From contig JABWDB010000013.1 in assembly GCA_019614645.1 (NCBI GenBank), positions 7,331,501 to 7,395,500 of the forward strand: 64,000 bases of DNA. Reading direction: 5' to 3'. Positions 11,007-21,997 of the stretch are shown here, piece by piece. The notes under the pieces are model-generated. The model made no database searches, was not told where the DNA came from, and saw only the letters and a program-made list of their open reading frames with translations. How positions within the stretch are numbered: position 1 is the stretch's first letter; each line of letters opens with the position of its first letter. The position numbers and the translations under genes were made by a program. This DNA comes from Stratiolaelaps scimitus (lineage: Eukaryota > Arthropoda > Arachnida > Mesostigmata > Laelapidae).

Positions 11007-11147
11007 TACTTGATCCTTGGAAAAGACGACGCAGCGGAAGAATGCCTTGATGGCGCCATCAGACCATTCGCCTTCTCGTGGCTGCGAGCTCGACAGAGCT
11101 AGCAAGAAGAGCTCGGGCTTGCTTGGCGGACCAACCCGGGCATCGGG
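11007..11147 (-). CDS. Candidate exon resembling part of an extended Tudor domain
   Basis: The exon is exactly 47 codons with phase 0 at both ends. It follows a pyrimidine-rich acceptor (cctgtcccacatccatag) and ends in CAAGTA before the consensus donor GTAAGT. It contains ALSSSQPREGEWSDGAIKAF, which matches the pattern CxLAxxxPxxGxWSxxAxxxF that I know from the extended (SN-like) part of Tudor domains in piRNA-pathway proteins. The usual cysteine is replaced. The aromatic cage residues would lie in another exon, not found. The identification is an inference from one motif; exon status is better supported than the family. Confidence 0.42.
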
Positions 11148-11352
11148 CTATGGATGTGGGACAGGCTTGGGGGTGAATAAGTGCGTAGAGATTACAGGAG
11201 ATTTGCGGGCATACATATACACCTACTTACCGCCTGAGCGGGCGATCGGGCGACGAACCGGGTAAGCGCTGGTTCGCAGCGAGGGGCTTCGGGGGTGCCC
11301 AGGATCGCACGATTGGCAGACGATCATACACAAACAGACAGATATATTGCTG

Positions 11353-11354
<2 letters not shown>

Positions 11355-11437
<83 letters not shown>
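11355..11437. repeat. (AT)n microsatellite, about 83 bp
   Basis: Pure AT dinucleotide array, the longest in the window. The long minus-strand frames across it encode only alternating Ile-Tyr and are artefacts. Confidence 0.97.
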
Positions 11438-11438
<1 letters not shown>

Positions 11439-11439
11439 T

Positions 11440-12900
11440 GATATGTCTGTATGCTGCTGAAGCGTGTTGTGCACGATAGCCCGGCGTTGAGATAGGAATA
11501 TGGCACAACGACGATATCTTTTGATATTTGTGACCCTCGCTTCGGCCGTCGATGTAATCCTCGTCATCCTTTTGATTTTGCCAATGTATTGTTGGCGCCT
11601 ACAGAAATCGTTCTATTGCTGCTATGGAAGCGTGTGTGCTGCATTTAAATTTGAAATCTATTCTAATAGAAGTATATAGCTGCTCGTGCGTGTGGCTGAA
11701 TCTGTATGCATTAAGTAAGGATTGTTATGTATTGTATTATGAAGCAGGGTTGGCACGGATGAGTTATTCGAGAAATCGACGTATTTGCCTCGACGGCTTG
11801 ACAGAGCGAACAGGCAAAGAATGAGGTTGAGATTGTGAGGGCAAGTGGACGTTGCCGAACTAGAGCTAATCCTAAGTAGAGTTACATCGAGATACAACCC
11901 TCTGACCGCAAGGGGTCGGGTGACGGAGAAGTTCGATGGGCCCCGATCTCATAGAATCGGATTCTTTTCCAAGTTCTTCTCAAAAATGTAATTTCCTAGC
12001 TAATCTATCTAAGTTACTCGCCAGCACTAGCTTGGCTAACAGGAGCCGAAGCCTTCCATCACGAGATCACGATCTGTGCAAACTAACGGAAAAACCGAGC
12101 GCTGGACGTTTACCTTCGTTGCGGCCACCTCGCGCAAGTGAACGGAGTACAGTGAAGGAGGGGAAACGCCTTCAGCGGAGAACACTTTGATAGCGCGCAA
12201 ATCGTCGGAGAGGCAACGGGATCGAATGGGGCCGGATAGAGAAAGCGGTCAGAAGCGTCCACGGTTGTCCACTCGATGCTTCTCGATGTTCAGCCCCTGT
12301 TCAACAACTTGTTCCAAGGGCGTCCCTAAATTTTGCGGGCGGTTTGCCGTGCAGGGCGTCACCTCGGGCGATATGTGAGGTCGTTCGTTTCGCACATGCA
12401 ATCGAAGGGACTCGCAGTGGAACGCAGGTGCCGTTTGCGCCCATGATGGTGTCACTGTCTTCCCGCAAGTGCTAGGTTCCGGGGAAGGCACGAGTAGCAG
12501 CAGCTCATGAGAAAGGACAGCGAAGGTGTCCTCTATCCCAGTGTTCGGAGAAGAGAATCGATGCGTGGTCGATGGTCGGTGGCCCATCGGACAGCTCGTA
12601 ACCGTAACCGTGAAGGCAGCCACCGCCAATGAGGACCCCTCTCCCTCCGGCCGTAGTTAACTGCTACATGTCTTCCTAACCATTCCCTGTACGTATACAC
12701 TCCCCGCACGTAGACATTCACATTCGTGCACCGGGGCCATGCGCGGCGACGCTTGGCGAAGCGACTACCTGCCCAACAACCTCCGGTACTAGGCTCGCTA
12801 CGAGCCGAGCGTATGACCGCTCAAATCGCGGCACTGCCCTCGGGCTTGGCGCAAGTTCACACTGGCTTGAGTGTGGCGGAAGCTACCCGCAACAGTATCG
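11440..12900. other. Overlapping ambiguous frames, no firm gene
   Basis: Two frames deserve note. A plus frame at 11936-12190 starts MGPDLIESDSFPSSSQKCNF. A minus frame at 12249-12629 (126 codons) contains GTPLEQVVEQGLNIEKHRV and could be an upstream exon of the Tudor-like frame at 11.0 kb, which has the same orientation. Neither has a convincing pair of splice sites, and lengths are within chance. Confidence 0.25.
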
Positions 12901-12901
12901 G

Positions 12902-13034
12902 CTAGGAGTGAAATGAAGATGAGGGCGACGGCCGCAGAAAATGTCTCCGTCGGGGCCACAACGGTGGCGGCGTTTGACTTCGATAGCGGTGAAAATTATT
13001 GAGGCCCCGGGGCGGAGCAGAATGACCGAGACAG
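12902..13034 (-). CDS. Candidate terminal exon (exon 3 of minus-strand model)
   Basis: The exon follows acceptor gccggtgtag after a 53-base intron. It supplies the single base needed to complete the codon left by the upstream exon and reads LGHSAPPRGLNNFHRYRS through a Pro/Arg/Ser-rich end to TAG at 12902. A 53-base intron is near the lower limit for animals. A longer frame in another phase (12883-13083) is also open, so this exon is the weakest of the three. Confidence 0.27.
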
Positions 13035-13087
13035 CTACACCGGCGCGACGCTCGCTGCCGTACAGCGAGTGACCCAACAGCACTCAC

Positions 13088-13211
13088 TCTCCGGCACTTC
13101 GTGTTTCGTCGGGGGCTCGTGCGGTGTGAGGAACTCGTGCGCCCACCTTGGGAATTCTCGATTCCCCCTGAGGTGCCCTAGGGCCTCCTTGCGTACGGCG
13201 AGCAGCACTTT
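13088..13211 (-). CDS. Candidate internal exon (exon 2 of minus-strand model)
   Basis: The exon is 124 bases long between acceptor gtcgctttag and donor GTGAGT (GGAGA before GTGAGTG). Its incoming phase (two bases complete a codon begun by one base) matches exon 1 exactly, giving Lys at the junction. The peptide is SAARRTQGGPRAPQGESRIP and on to VPHTARAPDETRSAG, a basic/proline-rich disordered segment. If unspliced at the 3' end the frame stops at 13084. No domain. Confidence 0.4.
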
Positions 13212-13275
13212 CTAAAGCGACGACTACCTCTGCAGCCCCCACTCCCACTCGGCCGTACACCGTGGGGCAACTCAC

Positions 13276-13612
13276 TATCCTCAGCTACATAGCGTGCCAC
13301 TAGCAGGCAAACTGTACACCGTCTCGACTGAAAACGCTCGACTGAGCTACTCGGCATCTCTTCGTGTAACAAGCAGAAGGGGCCACCTTGTGGCAACCGT
13401 TCCGCCAACTTCGTTCCTACGAAACCTGTTGTTTGCTTGTTTCTTTTATTTACCCCGGCCGTGTCGGCAATTCGACGCGAAGGACGAAAGAAATCGAAGG
13501 ACTCGCATGAGAGCAACCATCCTGACTCTGCAGTAGGAAACCCATTGAATTCGATGCGGTCCGACCACCGCATGTGAGGACGCCCATAGGTGATAACCGC
13601 TGAATTGGTGAT
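13276..13612 (-). CDS. Candidate internal exon (exon 1 of minus-strand model)
   Basis: Open frame of 112 codons plus one base, starting after acceptor ttatcatgtag and ending in GAGGATA before a consensus GTGAGT donor. The 64-base intron that follows is of typical size for small arthropod introns. The peptide reads ITNSAVITYGRPHMRWSDRI, then ESFDFFRPSRRIADTAG, GFVGTKLAERLPQGGPF and CTVCLLVARYVAED. It is well mixed in composition. A different minus frame across 13446-13684 is also open, ending at GTAAAT. I do not recognise the protein. Confidence 0.43.
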
Positions 13613-13689
13613 CTACATGATAACGACGAACCAACGCGTTGAGTGTGGCTAAATGGAATAGGTCCAATGTGAAACTATGGTCTGTGGAC

Positions 13690-14030
13690 CATCAGGATTC
13701 ATCATTGAACCGAGCTGATTCGACACTGTACTTTGGTGTATGACTAAATGTCTCGACGCATGCATCTCATGGGGGCGCTATGGCCATGGGGTCACTATTC
13801 TGGCCTAGACGCGTTTTCGTTCATGTTACAAAGGTACATACATAGTTTTTGTTTGTTACAAACATTCAATGTCTATTATTTGTCGATTAGTCTATTGATA
13901 CGGCGGTTTTTGTTTCGGTAATTTCGCCTTCACGGCTTTAGCTACAGATGAGGTCCTTGCTCCCTCCGATAGAGTGCTACGTAAGCATTTTATTCCGTAA
14001 GATCGGGTCCACACTCTCTCTGGAAACCCC
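13690..14030. other. AT-rich spacer, nothing recognised
   Basis: No open frame of note and no repeat found. It leads into the fold-back element at 14038. Confidence 0.5.
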
Positions 14031-14037
14031 TGCTGTC

Positions 14038-14121
14038 TAGCTCATGTAGCGCTTAATACTGCTTGCAATCTCTAGAGCTGTTTTTAGAGATTGCAAGCAG
14101 TATTAAACGCTACATGAGCTA
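14038..14121. mobile_element. Fold-back element 1 (37-bp arms, 10-base loop)
   Basis: The left arm (14038-14074) and right arm (14085-14121) are reverse complements at 36 of 37 positions, separated by GAGCTGTTTT. The one mismatch becomes a G:U pair if the minus strand is transcribed. The ends read TAGCTCATG and CATGAGCTA, so the hairpin is bounded by TA, as for elements that insert at TA (Tc1/mariner type). The same terminal eight bases occur in the element at 46174. A precursor of small RNA is an alternative explanation for such a hairpin. Confidence 0.75.
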
Positions 14122-14129
14122 AAAAAGCT

Positions 14130-15960
14130 CCGATATCCGAGTGAAATATTCTTGATCAAAACCTGATACGAAAATGTTATGAATCTATGCCCAATCGACT
14201 CATTTATGTTCTGGACGGCAGCGGCGGCGCGACAAAATACTAAATTTGCAGAAAATTTGTAGGAGAACAATGTTAGAACTAGTTGGGTTCGACAAGACTA
14301 AGTGGGCTAACATTTTGTCGCACCATCAAAACGACAATTTTCGACATCAAATGTCTACATCTGAGTTCGATAGCCAAATATTCGTTCCTGAAATGTGATA
14401 ACATCGAATGTGATAACATCGAAAAATGGGTGTGTCCTATCATTTTGCCGTGGTGTGGATACATATATATACACTCGGCCAACCGAGTTCGGTTGTGTTC
14501 ACAGGAAAATAGCAACCAGGATAACTCCAATGTGCTGACAGGGCACTCCGGTGTATAAAATAATATGAATATACACATATGTGTAGTGATTCGTACTGAT
14601 TGAGCGTTATTATTGAGTATTCTTTATTATGGAGAATTGGTTTGGCTCTCCGCGGCGAACGCTAGTCCCGCCCGTGATATGTTCGTTTGGATGATTTGCG
14701 CGAAAATTTGGGGACTGAATGATTTCTAAGAGGTCGGTTGGATATTCGTCGGCAGTAGCCGTCGGTCCTTCGGCCGACGCCGTAACTCTCTTCTGGCTCT
14801 TGAACCTTTTGAAATTTAGTGGCAATGTTTAGAAAGTGGCTTTCTCAAACGTTGTATGAGTAACATTGGCGGCGGCCTTCGGCCTTGGCCGACGTATTGT
14901 CCAGATCGTGACATACTGGTTTGTTATTCATCTTAGATAATTTGCGAAATGTTCGGTCAGGTGGATTTCTCATGCATTGCTTGAATGTAATTATCTTGAA
15001 GATCGTCATTAGCTCGAAAACGCATGAGAACACTGATTAAGGTTTTGTTTGGAATTGACATTGTTAGAGCGAAATCAAGACCAAAATGGTGAAAATGTTA
15101 ATAAAAGGTTTTTGTTTTTCTAAATAAAAAATAATCGGGGCTTGCGAGAGTAGCTCAGCACGTTACGAGAATTGCGCCCACCACAGACGTGAAATTCACC
15201 AAACAAAATTAACCACATAACGAAACTGTTTTAACCAATCGAAGGGAAAAGACCCCGAAGCGCCTCTAAAGCATAGATTGGTATTACCTCGAACACAATC
15301 GACTTTAGGTATAGGAATATCTATTGGGATTTTGCTCATGATATCAAAGGCTACTGACGGAACCTGAATAACAGCCGATCAACATTATACATAAGGAGTA
15401 ACCGAGTGTGATTTAATTGTTAATTACTTATACAAAGAATAACTGTTACTTAAAGTTACATACATTCAACTTCTGACGAATTAAAGGAAGACCGAACGCA
15501 ATACTAATAGGCGCTACCGACCAAATATGGTGTGCCCCATAAAGTACAAGTCCACAATTAACATTATTGAGAGAAAATAGAGGAAAAATGTTGAAAAACG
15601 ACAAAAACAGTGAAAATGTTATCGGAAAATTTTTTTTTTTTGTTTGAACAACACAAAAAGTGAACACACCGGAACGTCAATATTAACCTTTTGCGGCGAT
15701 AGCGCCCTCTGCGGCTATCGCCCTCACAAGAAAATAAACCAATTGAACAAAATCAAATCATCGGTCGTCATTTTGACCCCGATTAAAGCTGTGCGAAGAA
15801 TTGGCCCAAAAGAAATGCAAGTCACGGTCTGATCGACAAACACCACTGCGGTCTTCATAAGGCTTAAGTCTTCATACGGTGGTATGCTTCTGTTGTCGGT
15901 ATCAGGATCCTTAATCTTCGGACCTTAAACGGATGCGTAGAGTACAGACAGATTGATACT
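14130..15960. other. AT-rich spacer without a supported gene
   Basis: Frames are short and broken by stops. A minus frame at 14279-14578 and a plus frame at 14283-14558 overlap and are not called. Poly(T) at about 15630-15640 may mark an old retroposed tail. Confidence 0.4.
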
Positions 15961-17770
15961 ATAGATAGATTGATAGCAGCACACAGCGTGTTTCGATGGC
16001 TCATTGTCTATGGCGGCGTGCATTCACTTCTCGGCGAGGCTCGTTCCGTCAGACCACCTGATTATGAGCGAACGCTGCAAGAGTGGCAGGAAAGTGCTGG
16101 CAATCGTTTTTCAAGCAGCCGCTCCGCTATTTGTGGTGTATACCGCTCTCTGGCTAAGAACAGGACAATGTAAGCCCCAAGGGCGCGACCAAGCTATGTC
16201 ACACCGAGCACTCATTTCCAAAGGGACCGTCACTTCTATCGTTAAGACCGCCGGCCGGCTTTGGCCACCCTCTGTGTCGTCCCGACGTTGTAGCCGGCAC
16301 TAATAGGCGCACGGTTACAGTCAATGTTGTTGTCTTACACTCCACTAATGCTGTCGGTTGGGGCGGGGAACGGCTCCTGGCTTCGCCTGCCGAACAGAGG
16401 CGCTCACCGCCGGTGAGACTGCACTGACGGTAAATTACCGATCCCCGCGCCCGGCTAACAGCCGCCAGTGGAAGCCAGTGTATCAGCGATGCGGCAGCAG
16501 CAGCAGAAACACCATGGGTTGTGCTAGCATACTCCTGATATTTTCGGCACGGGTCTGCGACGGCACCTGCTACAGCCATCCCTGCCACTTTGAAGGCTTT
16601 GGGATGGGCCCATTGCGGCAGTCAAGAAGACAGCCTCTCCTCTATGGATTCGATCGTGATCGCGTGGACACTTGGAGCTGAACGAAGTAAAGGGCTTAGC
16701 CAGGTCTGGTTGTGTCCTCATCCAGCCTAGTTCACAATGTCGCGGCGCCCTCTGCGTTCTCGTGCCACTGCGGGATAACCGTTATTCTTTGGCCAGGTAG
16801 GGGGGTGTTGCCATCCCCTAATGTACGTGACGGCCACCCCCCCCCCACAGCACGAACTGAGGACGGATTTAGCCCCAGCAGACAGCTTTAGTTGCTCTCT
16901 TCCCAACGCGCGAAACCATTAAGCGATGCAACCAGCCTGGCGCCCTCTTGCGCTTTCGGGGGCGAGAACTGCCTCGAAAGGATAGAAACAGCCTTTTCTA
17001 ACTTTTTAATCACGTAATGAAGCCTGGCCAAGTTCATTATGGAACTTGTTAAACAGAGAAAAAGCGTGAGTAAGTTGTCCGCCTAGAGGATAAATCAGTT
17101 TCGTGCCTACAGCGTATATCATATGCCAGATATAGAAAAAAAAAGAAGAAGCGATTCAGAGAAGGCTGATAGAAGAGAATTTCATCACGAGCGCAAGCAG
17201 TAAAACATGCAGGCCCGTCTATGTGAGCGTATAAGCAGACCGTGGAGTATAACTTTCAACGATCCATCCGACGTACACACACACACCAACATTGCGTGCG
17301 GGGAAGCATGCATAGAGGTGATATTTTTACTGAGCAGCGAAGCGTCACCTCTAGCGTTTTGATAGCTATTGTATGGCTGTTTCATAGGCACATAAATATA
17401 TTGGCTGTGATCTTTTCACTATTCTGCAATCTTGACAAAGCTTGAACGAAGAACAATGTATGAAACATATGAATAGTGTAACAATGATATAAACAACTAG
17501 ATTCCCCTATCCCAGTTCTTGTTCCCTAGAAGTTGTTAGCCTACAGCGCACACATACACACATCGAGTTCGGCTGTCTAGTGAAGGTCTTGAAAAGTATC
17601 GCGGAACGGCGAAACTCCATAGAGAATGGAGGGACCTGCTCTACAGCGGAGTCCAGGTTATACGTCACATAATGGATCTCAGCTAGAAAAACAAGTCGCT
17701 CGCACGTGCTAGCCAGTTGCTGGTAGAACCGCTGTCGTCGGGTTCGCACCGTTCCTATTTACCCACCTGC
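15960..17770. other. GC-leaning stretch with weak exon signals
   Basis: Overlapping frames on both strands at 16000-16700 show no domain. At 17020-17061 a short plus frame (LAKFIMELVKQRKS) lies between a CTAAC-containing acceptor-like tract and GTGAGT at 17062. This could be a microexon but is too short to assess. Confidence 0.25.
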
Positions 17771-17772
17771 AG

Positions 17773-17903
17773 GGTATGGTATTATAGTGGCACAACTCGA
17801 CAGGCTAGCAAGATGTGACGCTCAGCTCCCCGCCAGCCAGCTCGCCTACTTATCCGTGCCGGCGCACTGCCAAGAAAGGATCATGCGGTTGAGCAGACCC
17901 CGG
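17773..17903 (+). CDS. Candidate internal exon, unknown protein
   Basis: The acceptor is strong: a pyrimidine-rich tract ending cctatttacccacctgcag. The frame is open for 43 codons, reads YGIIVAQLDRLARCDAQLPA and on to AHCQERIMRLSRPR, and ends at CGG before GTAACT. The peptide alternates hydrophobic and charged residues as in helical domains. It would be read with incoming phase 1. No family recognised. The minus strand downstream (17943-18473) carries another strong frame, so two genes may face each other here. Confidence 0.42.
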
Positions 17904-17942
17904 GTAACTTGCACCAGTGAGATATTCTTTCTTGCGCTTCCT

Positions 17943-18473
17943 CTAGTTCTCTCTCTCTCCGTCTGTCTCTAACCGTTTGTCCGACTTTCTCGTTATCTCC
18001 CTAGCTATACGCCCCCCCCCCCCCTCCATTTGCCACCAGGCTGTTAGCGCCACCCGACCGATATCAAAGAGAAACAGTTTCTCAGCGAGTTCCTCCGACA
18101 CCATCGATGCGTCGTCACCACCAGCTGAACCGCGACGACCCTCTGCCATTGTCAGTGCAAGCCCGCTGCACTTGGTACGCTGCGGCGAGTAGCGAGTGAC
18201 CAGACCAAAACCGAACGGTCGCTTGCCCGCCTGGACGATCGACTTTTCTTGGTTGGCCTCGAGACATGCCACTGCCGGCATGCTTCGTCTGGTGCCGCCT
18301 CCTATAGTGGCCTGGAGGTAATGAGGCTTGCCGGTCTCATCGCCGGGCAGCCAGTCAGCTAGGCCTCTAGCCAGGTGGAGCTCGGGGGCAGAAAAACGTA
18401 GCGTCGACGGCTCGTTGCGGAACAGGTTCGTTTCCGAAGCGGACGCTGCAGCAGCAGCCCACTCGTTGTTCAC
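17943..18473 (-). CDS. Candidate exon, 176-codon frame, unknown protein
   Basis: One minus-strand frame is open for 176 codons with GC-rich third positions and balanced composition. It starts VNNEWAAAAASASETNLFRN, passes APELHLARGLADWLPGDETG, FGFGLVTRYSPQRTKCSGL and SEELAEKLFLFDIGRVAL, and ends TAG at 17943 after a Gly run and a basic tail. The first codon is GTG after an in-frame TGA with an AG just before it, so I read it as an exon rather than a gene start. The 3' part overlaps a poly(C)/CT repeat and is less certain. No domain recognised. Confidence 0.48.
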   Translation of the reverse strand: MNNEWAAAAASASETNLFRNEPSTLRFSAPELHLARGLADWLPGDETGKPHYLQATIGGGTRRSMPAVACLEANQEKSIVQAGKRPFGFGLVTRYSPQRTKCSGLALTMAEGRRGSAGGDDASMVSEELAEKLFLFDIGRVALTAWWQMEGGGGRIAREITRKSDKRLETDGEREN

Positions 18474-18599
18474 GTCTCATCCCTACTGAAGCAGCAGCAG
18501 AGGAGGCCATCCCAAAGCAGAAGCACAAAAGCGGGCTATGGCGCGAACCCGCCGGCAGGATCGAGCAGCCAGGCAGACGGTCGAACAGAACCGATTGGG

Positions 18600-19020
18600 T
18601 GATGCCTAGCCAGCCTCAATATAGAGTGGCGTGGTAGCAGCGCAAGTTACTTCTGGTAGTAGTTGTCGCAGAAGAAGCGGTGCAACTAGCACGAGTTCTT
18701 GCTTGCTTGCTTGCTGCAGTCATTGTCGTTCGTACTGGCCACCCACTGGCTGAAAGGACGGGGAGAGGCAGCCACCCCCGGGACGACCCGCAGGACATAT
18801 CCAGCCCGCCGGTCCCGTGTACTCCACGTGTCCAGCGTGGTCGATCGGCGACGACACCGAAAGACACCATTTATTAAATGTATCCTCATCCAGCAGGACA
18901 CGAACAAGCGCGCTCGCATGCACACATACACACAGACACAGCCCCCACAAAATTATAGATACAAGATACGCCCGCCACCCCGCGCCGCCTCCTTTCATTA
19001 TCTCACCTCTGCCGGGACGA
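18600..19020. other. Repeat-rich GC stretch
   Basis: Contains a CTTG run near 18697-18715 and CACA repeats near 18920-18940. Long frames here are Arg/Thr/Ser/Cys-rich on both strands and none is called. Confidence 0.35.
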
Positions 19021-19024
19021 ACAG

Positions 19025-19149
19025 CGGCAGCGAACGTGAAAGGGACCCAGCCGGGAACTGCCGGAATGAAGTCAAGTAAAAGAAGTCAGCCAGCGCCACC
19101 GGTGGCGAGCGGAGGCACAAAACGTCGAAAACAACAAAGGCTCGTTTAG
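19025..19149 (+). CDS. Candidate terminal exon with basic tail
   Basis: A pyrimidine-rich tract (cgcctcctttcattatctcacctctgcc) precedes acgaacag. The frame after it reads AANVKGTQPGTAGMKSSKRS and ends GGTKRRKQQRLV before TAG at 19147. The final KRRK cluster looks like a nuclear localisation signal. Another frame (SGSERERDPAGNCRNEVK) is also open briefly. No canonical AATAAA follows closely. Confidence 0.3.
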
Positions 19150-20450
19150 CATCCGCCCGACCCCATCGCTCCCATCGCATCCCAACAACTGGTGACCGAC
19201 TGCTGCTCGTAGGGAGGACAAAACAGGCTGATTAGGACAGAATAATAGATAAAGGATACAATGACGAGGGTAGGGTTTGATGCATTTAGCCATGATATCG
19301 TTGAGCCTACGATATGTATAGACAAATAACATTGTTTATTATATTGTTATAGTATGCTAAAATGATTATGCTATAAGAATGATAATCCATAATTTGTATA
19401 TTTCGAATTTGTTGACTATGAGTTTAGTCTAGACGAAGAAATTCACTCGTCGTTTAATACGACTTAGGCCAAGCGATGGCGCAGATATCACTTATACGAC
19501 CGATTTGCTGTGACGGCCCTGTTTCGGGTAAACAGTAATCGTATTGTTTGAATCGTTCCCCGTTCCAGTATCGCTTGTGTGCTTAGTTATGTCGACTCAT
19601 TGTTCAGCGTTCTCATAATGCAAAAGACGCAGGAGCGTTTTTCTTTCGGAGGGATGCCCAAATGAGAAGAAAACGTTTGCCAACGAGCGCGATAGCGAGC
19701 GTGGTGGTAGGGCGGAGTACTTGGGAGCGTCGTGTCCCCGGTTCGAATCCTGCAGGATACCTCATCATGGTTTGAAGTAACACGAGAGTAGTTCCGAACA
19801 ATGGCCCAAGTAACACCGCGTCCAGGGCCGCCCAGCACAACGATCGAATTAGAGACGACTGAGGTTTTCCACTTGCTTTCTCTGACGTTCACCCTCCCGT
19901 TCCTTTTGACTGGGTCGAGCCTCTACCACTGCTGCGTAGCCTTGGCGCCGGTGGCTTGAGATTGGCCCATTTCATTATTGGATGTTGGACGACACAACAT
20001 CAATAGGAATACGGCGTTTGCGTCCGAGCGTCGTACGAGCGACCGTCAACTTCATCTGGCACCGAACAAAGGAAAGAGGAGGGCGGCTCTCTTTCTTGGC
20101 AAGCCAGAACAAATCGTATGCCATCGGCCAGAGCCACATGTCGGCTTCTGGCAGCCTTGACAGCGGCCGCATCTTGATGATGTCGCTCAGGGGACCCTAA
20201 GTACCGGCATCTTCCCCGCTTTGCATCGTCATATATATTATTCGATAAACAAGTTAGATGGACGTACATACACCTGGCTAGGGCTATCTGAGATCTGGAC
20301 GACGTGAGCTCAAAACGTCGCCGGATGGCTAGCAGAGATTGATATTAGTTCTTCGAACGCGCAAACTATTACCATTTCGCCTACCCTCGTTCGGTGATAT
20401 TGGGAGTAATAGGGGAAAAAAACGGACAATGGAGGCAGTGCAGGAATACC
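19150..20450. other. AT-rich spacer with a tRNA-like segment
   Basis: No gene is supported. Around 19700-19765 (plus) a GTGGTGGTA-type A-box-like stretch is followed by ccccGGTTCGAATCCtgc, a perfect B-box core, but the flanking stems do not pair. It is probably a SINE-head remnant. Confidence 0.35.
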
Positions 20451-20457
20451 GAATTAG

Positions 20458-21282
20458 CTCCCTCATGACGTAGGCATTTGGGACCACCATATGTATTATA
20501 ACGATCGGCAAACTTTAGCCAGCATGGTACAACGAGTTATTAACATGAACATCTTCGATCTGTTGCAGGTAAGTGTGGTGACCCGTTCTTGCCATCCGAA
20601 TATGCATGACATTGACGAGCATCGCCGTACAGTGTTACGCTTTGGAGAGCTGGATGCTTCCAGCATGTGAAAAGGTGGTCTATTATGAACATCTGGGACA
20701 AGATATGTATGAGGAAGGGTCCGATTGAGCTGGAGGTGACAGTGGATAATCTCAGATTATCGAGATTTGACTGTAAAATGTTACAGGGATTGAGTACGTG
20801 AGAATGAGATACGCGTTGAGGGTGGCATCACATTTAATGAGCGCTGAAAGGTTCTTTAATGTTAAGCTTTGGAGCAAGGTCTCACGAAACGGAGGAACGT
20901 CCATTTGTGTAAGGCTAATATTTAGCGGGACAGCTTGTTACTGCGAATACTACTATAAAATGCGCTAGTCGCCATGTAAGCCATAATAGATGTCACGAGT
21001 TTGCTATGTCTAGCTTTGCTCTGCATAAAAAAAGGAGGTCACCAAAAAAAAAGCATTGAGTGTCCTGGTGCCCAGGAGGTCACACCAGACCTGGCCAGAT
21101 GCTGACCCTCACTAAGCGACATTGAAGAACCAGTCAGTCCCGCTCGATGGCTGGACGGATAGCTGACAGTAGCAAGTGTCATCAGGGAAGGTCAGTTGTA
21201 TAGCGTGCATACAGTGAACAGTCTACCGCTTGAAATCAACTATGCAAATAAAGTTGTGCTTGCCACTTCTTTGTGCGTATGA
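20458..21282 (+). pseudogene. Decayed coding tract of unknown origin
   Basis: Three consecutive protein-like segments lie in different frames: 20458-20670 (LPHDVGIWDHHMYYNDRQTL, then MVQRVINMNIFDLLQ); 20777-20968 (NVTGIEYVRMRYALRVASHL through EYYYKMR); and 21058-21282, one frame with two stops (includes VHTVNSLPLEINYANKVVLA). Two shorter open frames bridge 20620-20790. The pattern suggests a frameshifted old coding element such as a transposon, viral insertion or gene copy. A CAG before GTAAGT at 20569 could instead make the first part an exon. No family is recognised and chance cannot be excluded. Confidence 0.35.
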
Positions 21283-21997
21283 TATGTGCATCACTACGCA
21301 GACAACAATGGACCCGCACATTCTACGGCCAAATGACCTTGTGGCACTCGTCATGCTATCCAATAAAAGCAGGCGGCAGAAACAGCTGAGATAGATGCCT
21401 ACGAGGCGGATTCGAGGAAAGCAAAGTGTCGAGATAACACAGCATGAAAAACGAGCTGGACGGTCAAGTCAGGTGCGGCGGCGTCGTCGGTAGCCAGCGA
21501 ATGGCTATGGTGTAGATTCTTTTTGTCAGCATCGTATGACAATACGACAGGGTCATACATGGACATTCACTTCGAAGGTCCGTCCCCGTTTGTAATAACT
21601 ACGTTCTGCGTATTTTGTATTCAAAGCTATTCTGCAAGGCGACGTGCAGCATTAGGTTGCTAACACGCCAGAAACGCAAGGGTCTGGTGGTGCAGTGCAA
21701 AAAATCTTCACCAGCTACAGGTTAATTATAGTCGAAGATAGGTAATCATCTTGGCACATCGGCGGAGGAAGATCAGGGTCAACACCGTTAGGTGTATCCC
21801 TCTTGTACGTCACGTTAGAGACCTTGGAAGGCCTTTCGGCCAAACGGGGCGACATATGATGCACTCTAAATCGAAGCATCAGAGACATTCGGCCACGTCA
21901 ACGCAATAGCGCCCTTAACCAATGGATGGCTTACATTGTAATTTCAGGCAGTTTATACACCGAGCAACTGGTGATAACAAAAATACTCTAATAGTAA

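Noticed and set aside
11223..11567. Long minus frames across the AT array
   Set aside because: They encode alternating Ile-Tyr from a microsatellite. The GTAAGT at about 11229 is preceded by frames with a stop or the wrong phase for the exon at 11147.
19700..19765. tRNA gene
   Set aside because: The B box is perfect but acceptor, D and T stems do not pair; more likely a SINE-head remnant.
20569..20574. CAG followed by GTAAGT as a firm donor
   Set aside because: The frame stays open and protein-like for 32 codons past it, so it may be coincidental; kept only as an alternative.
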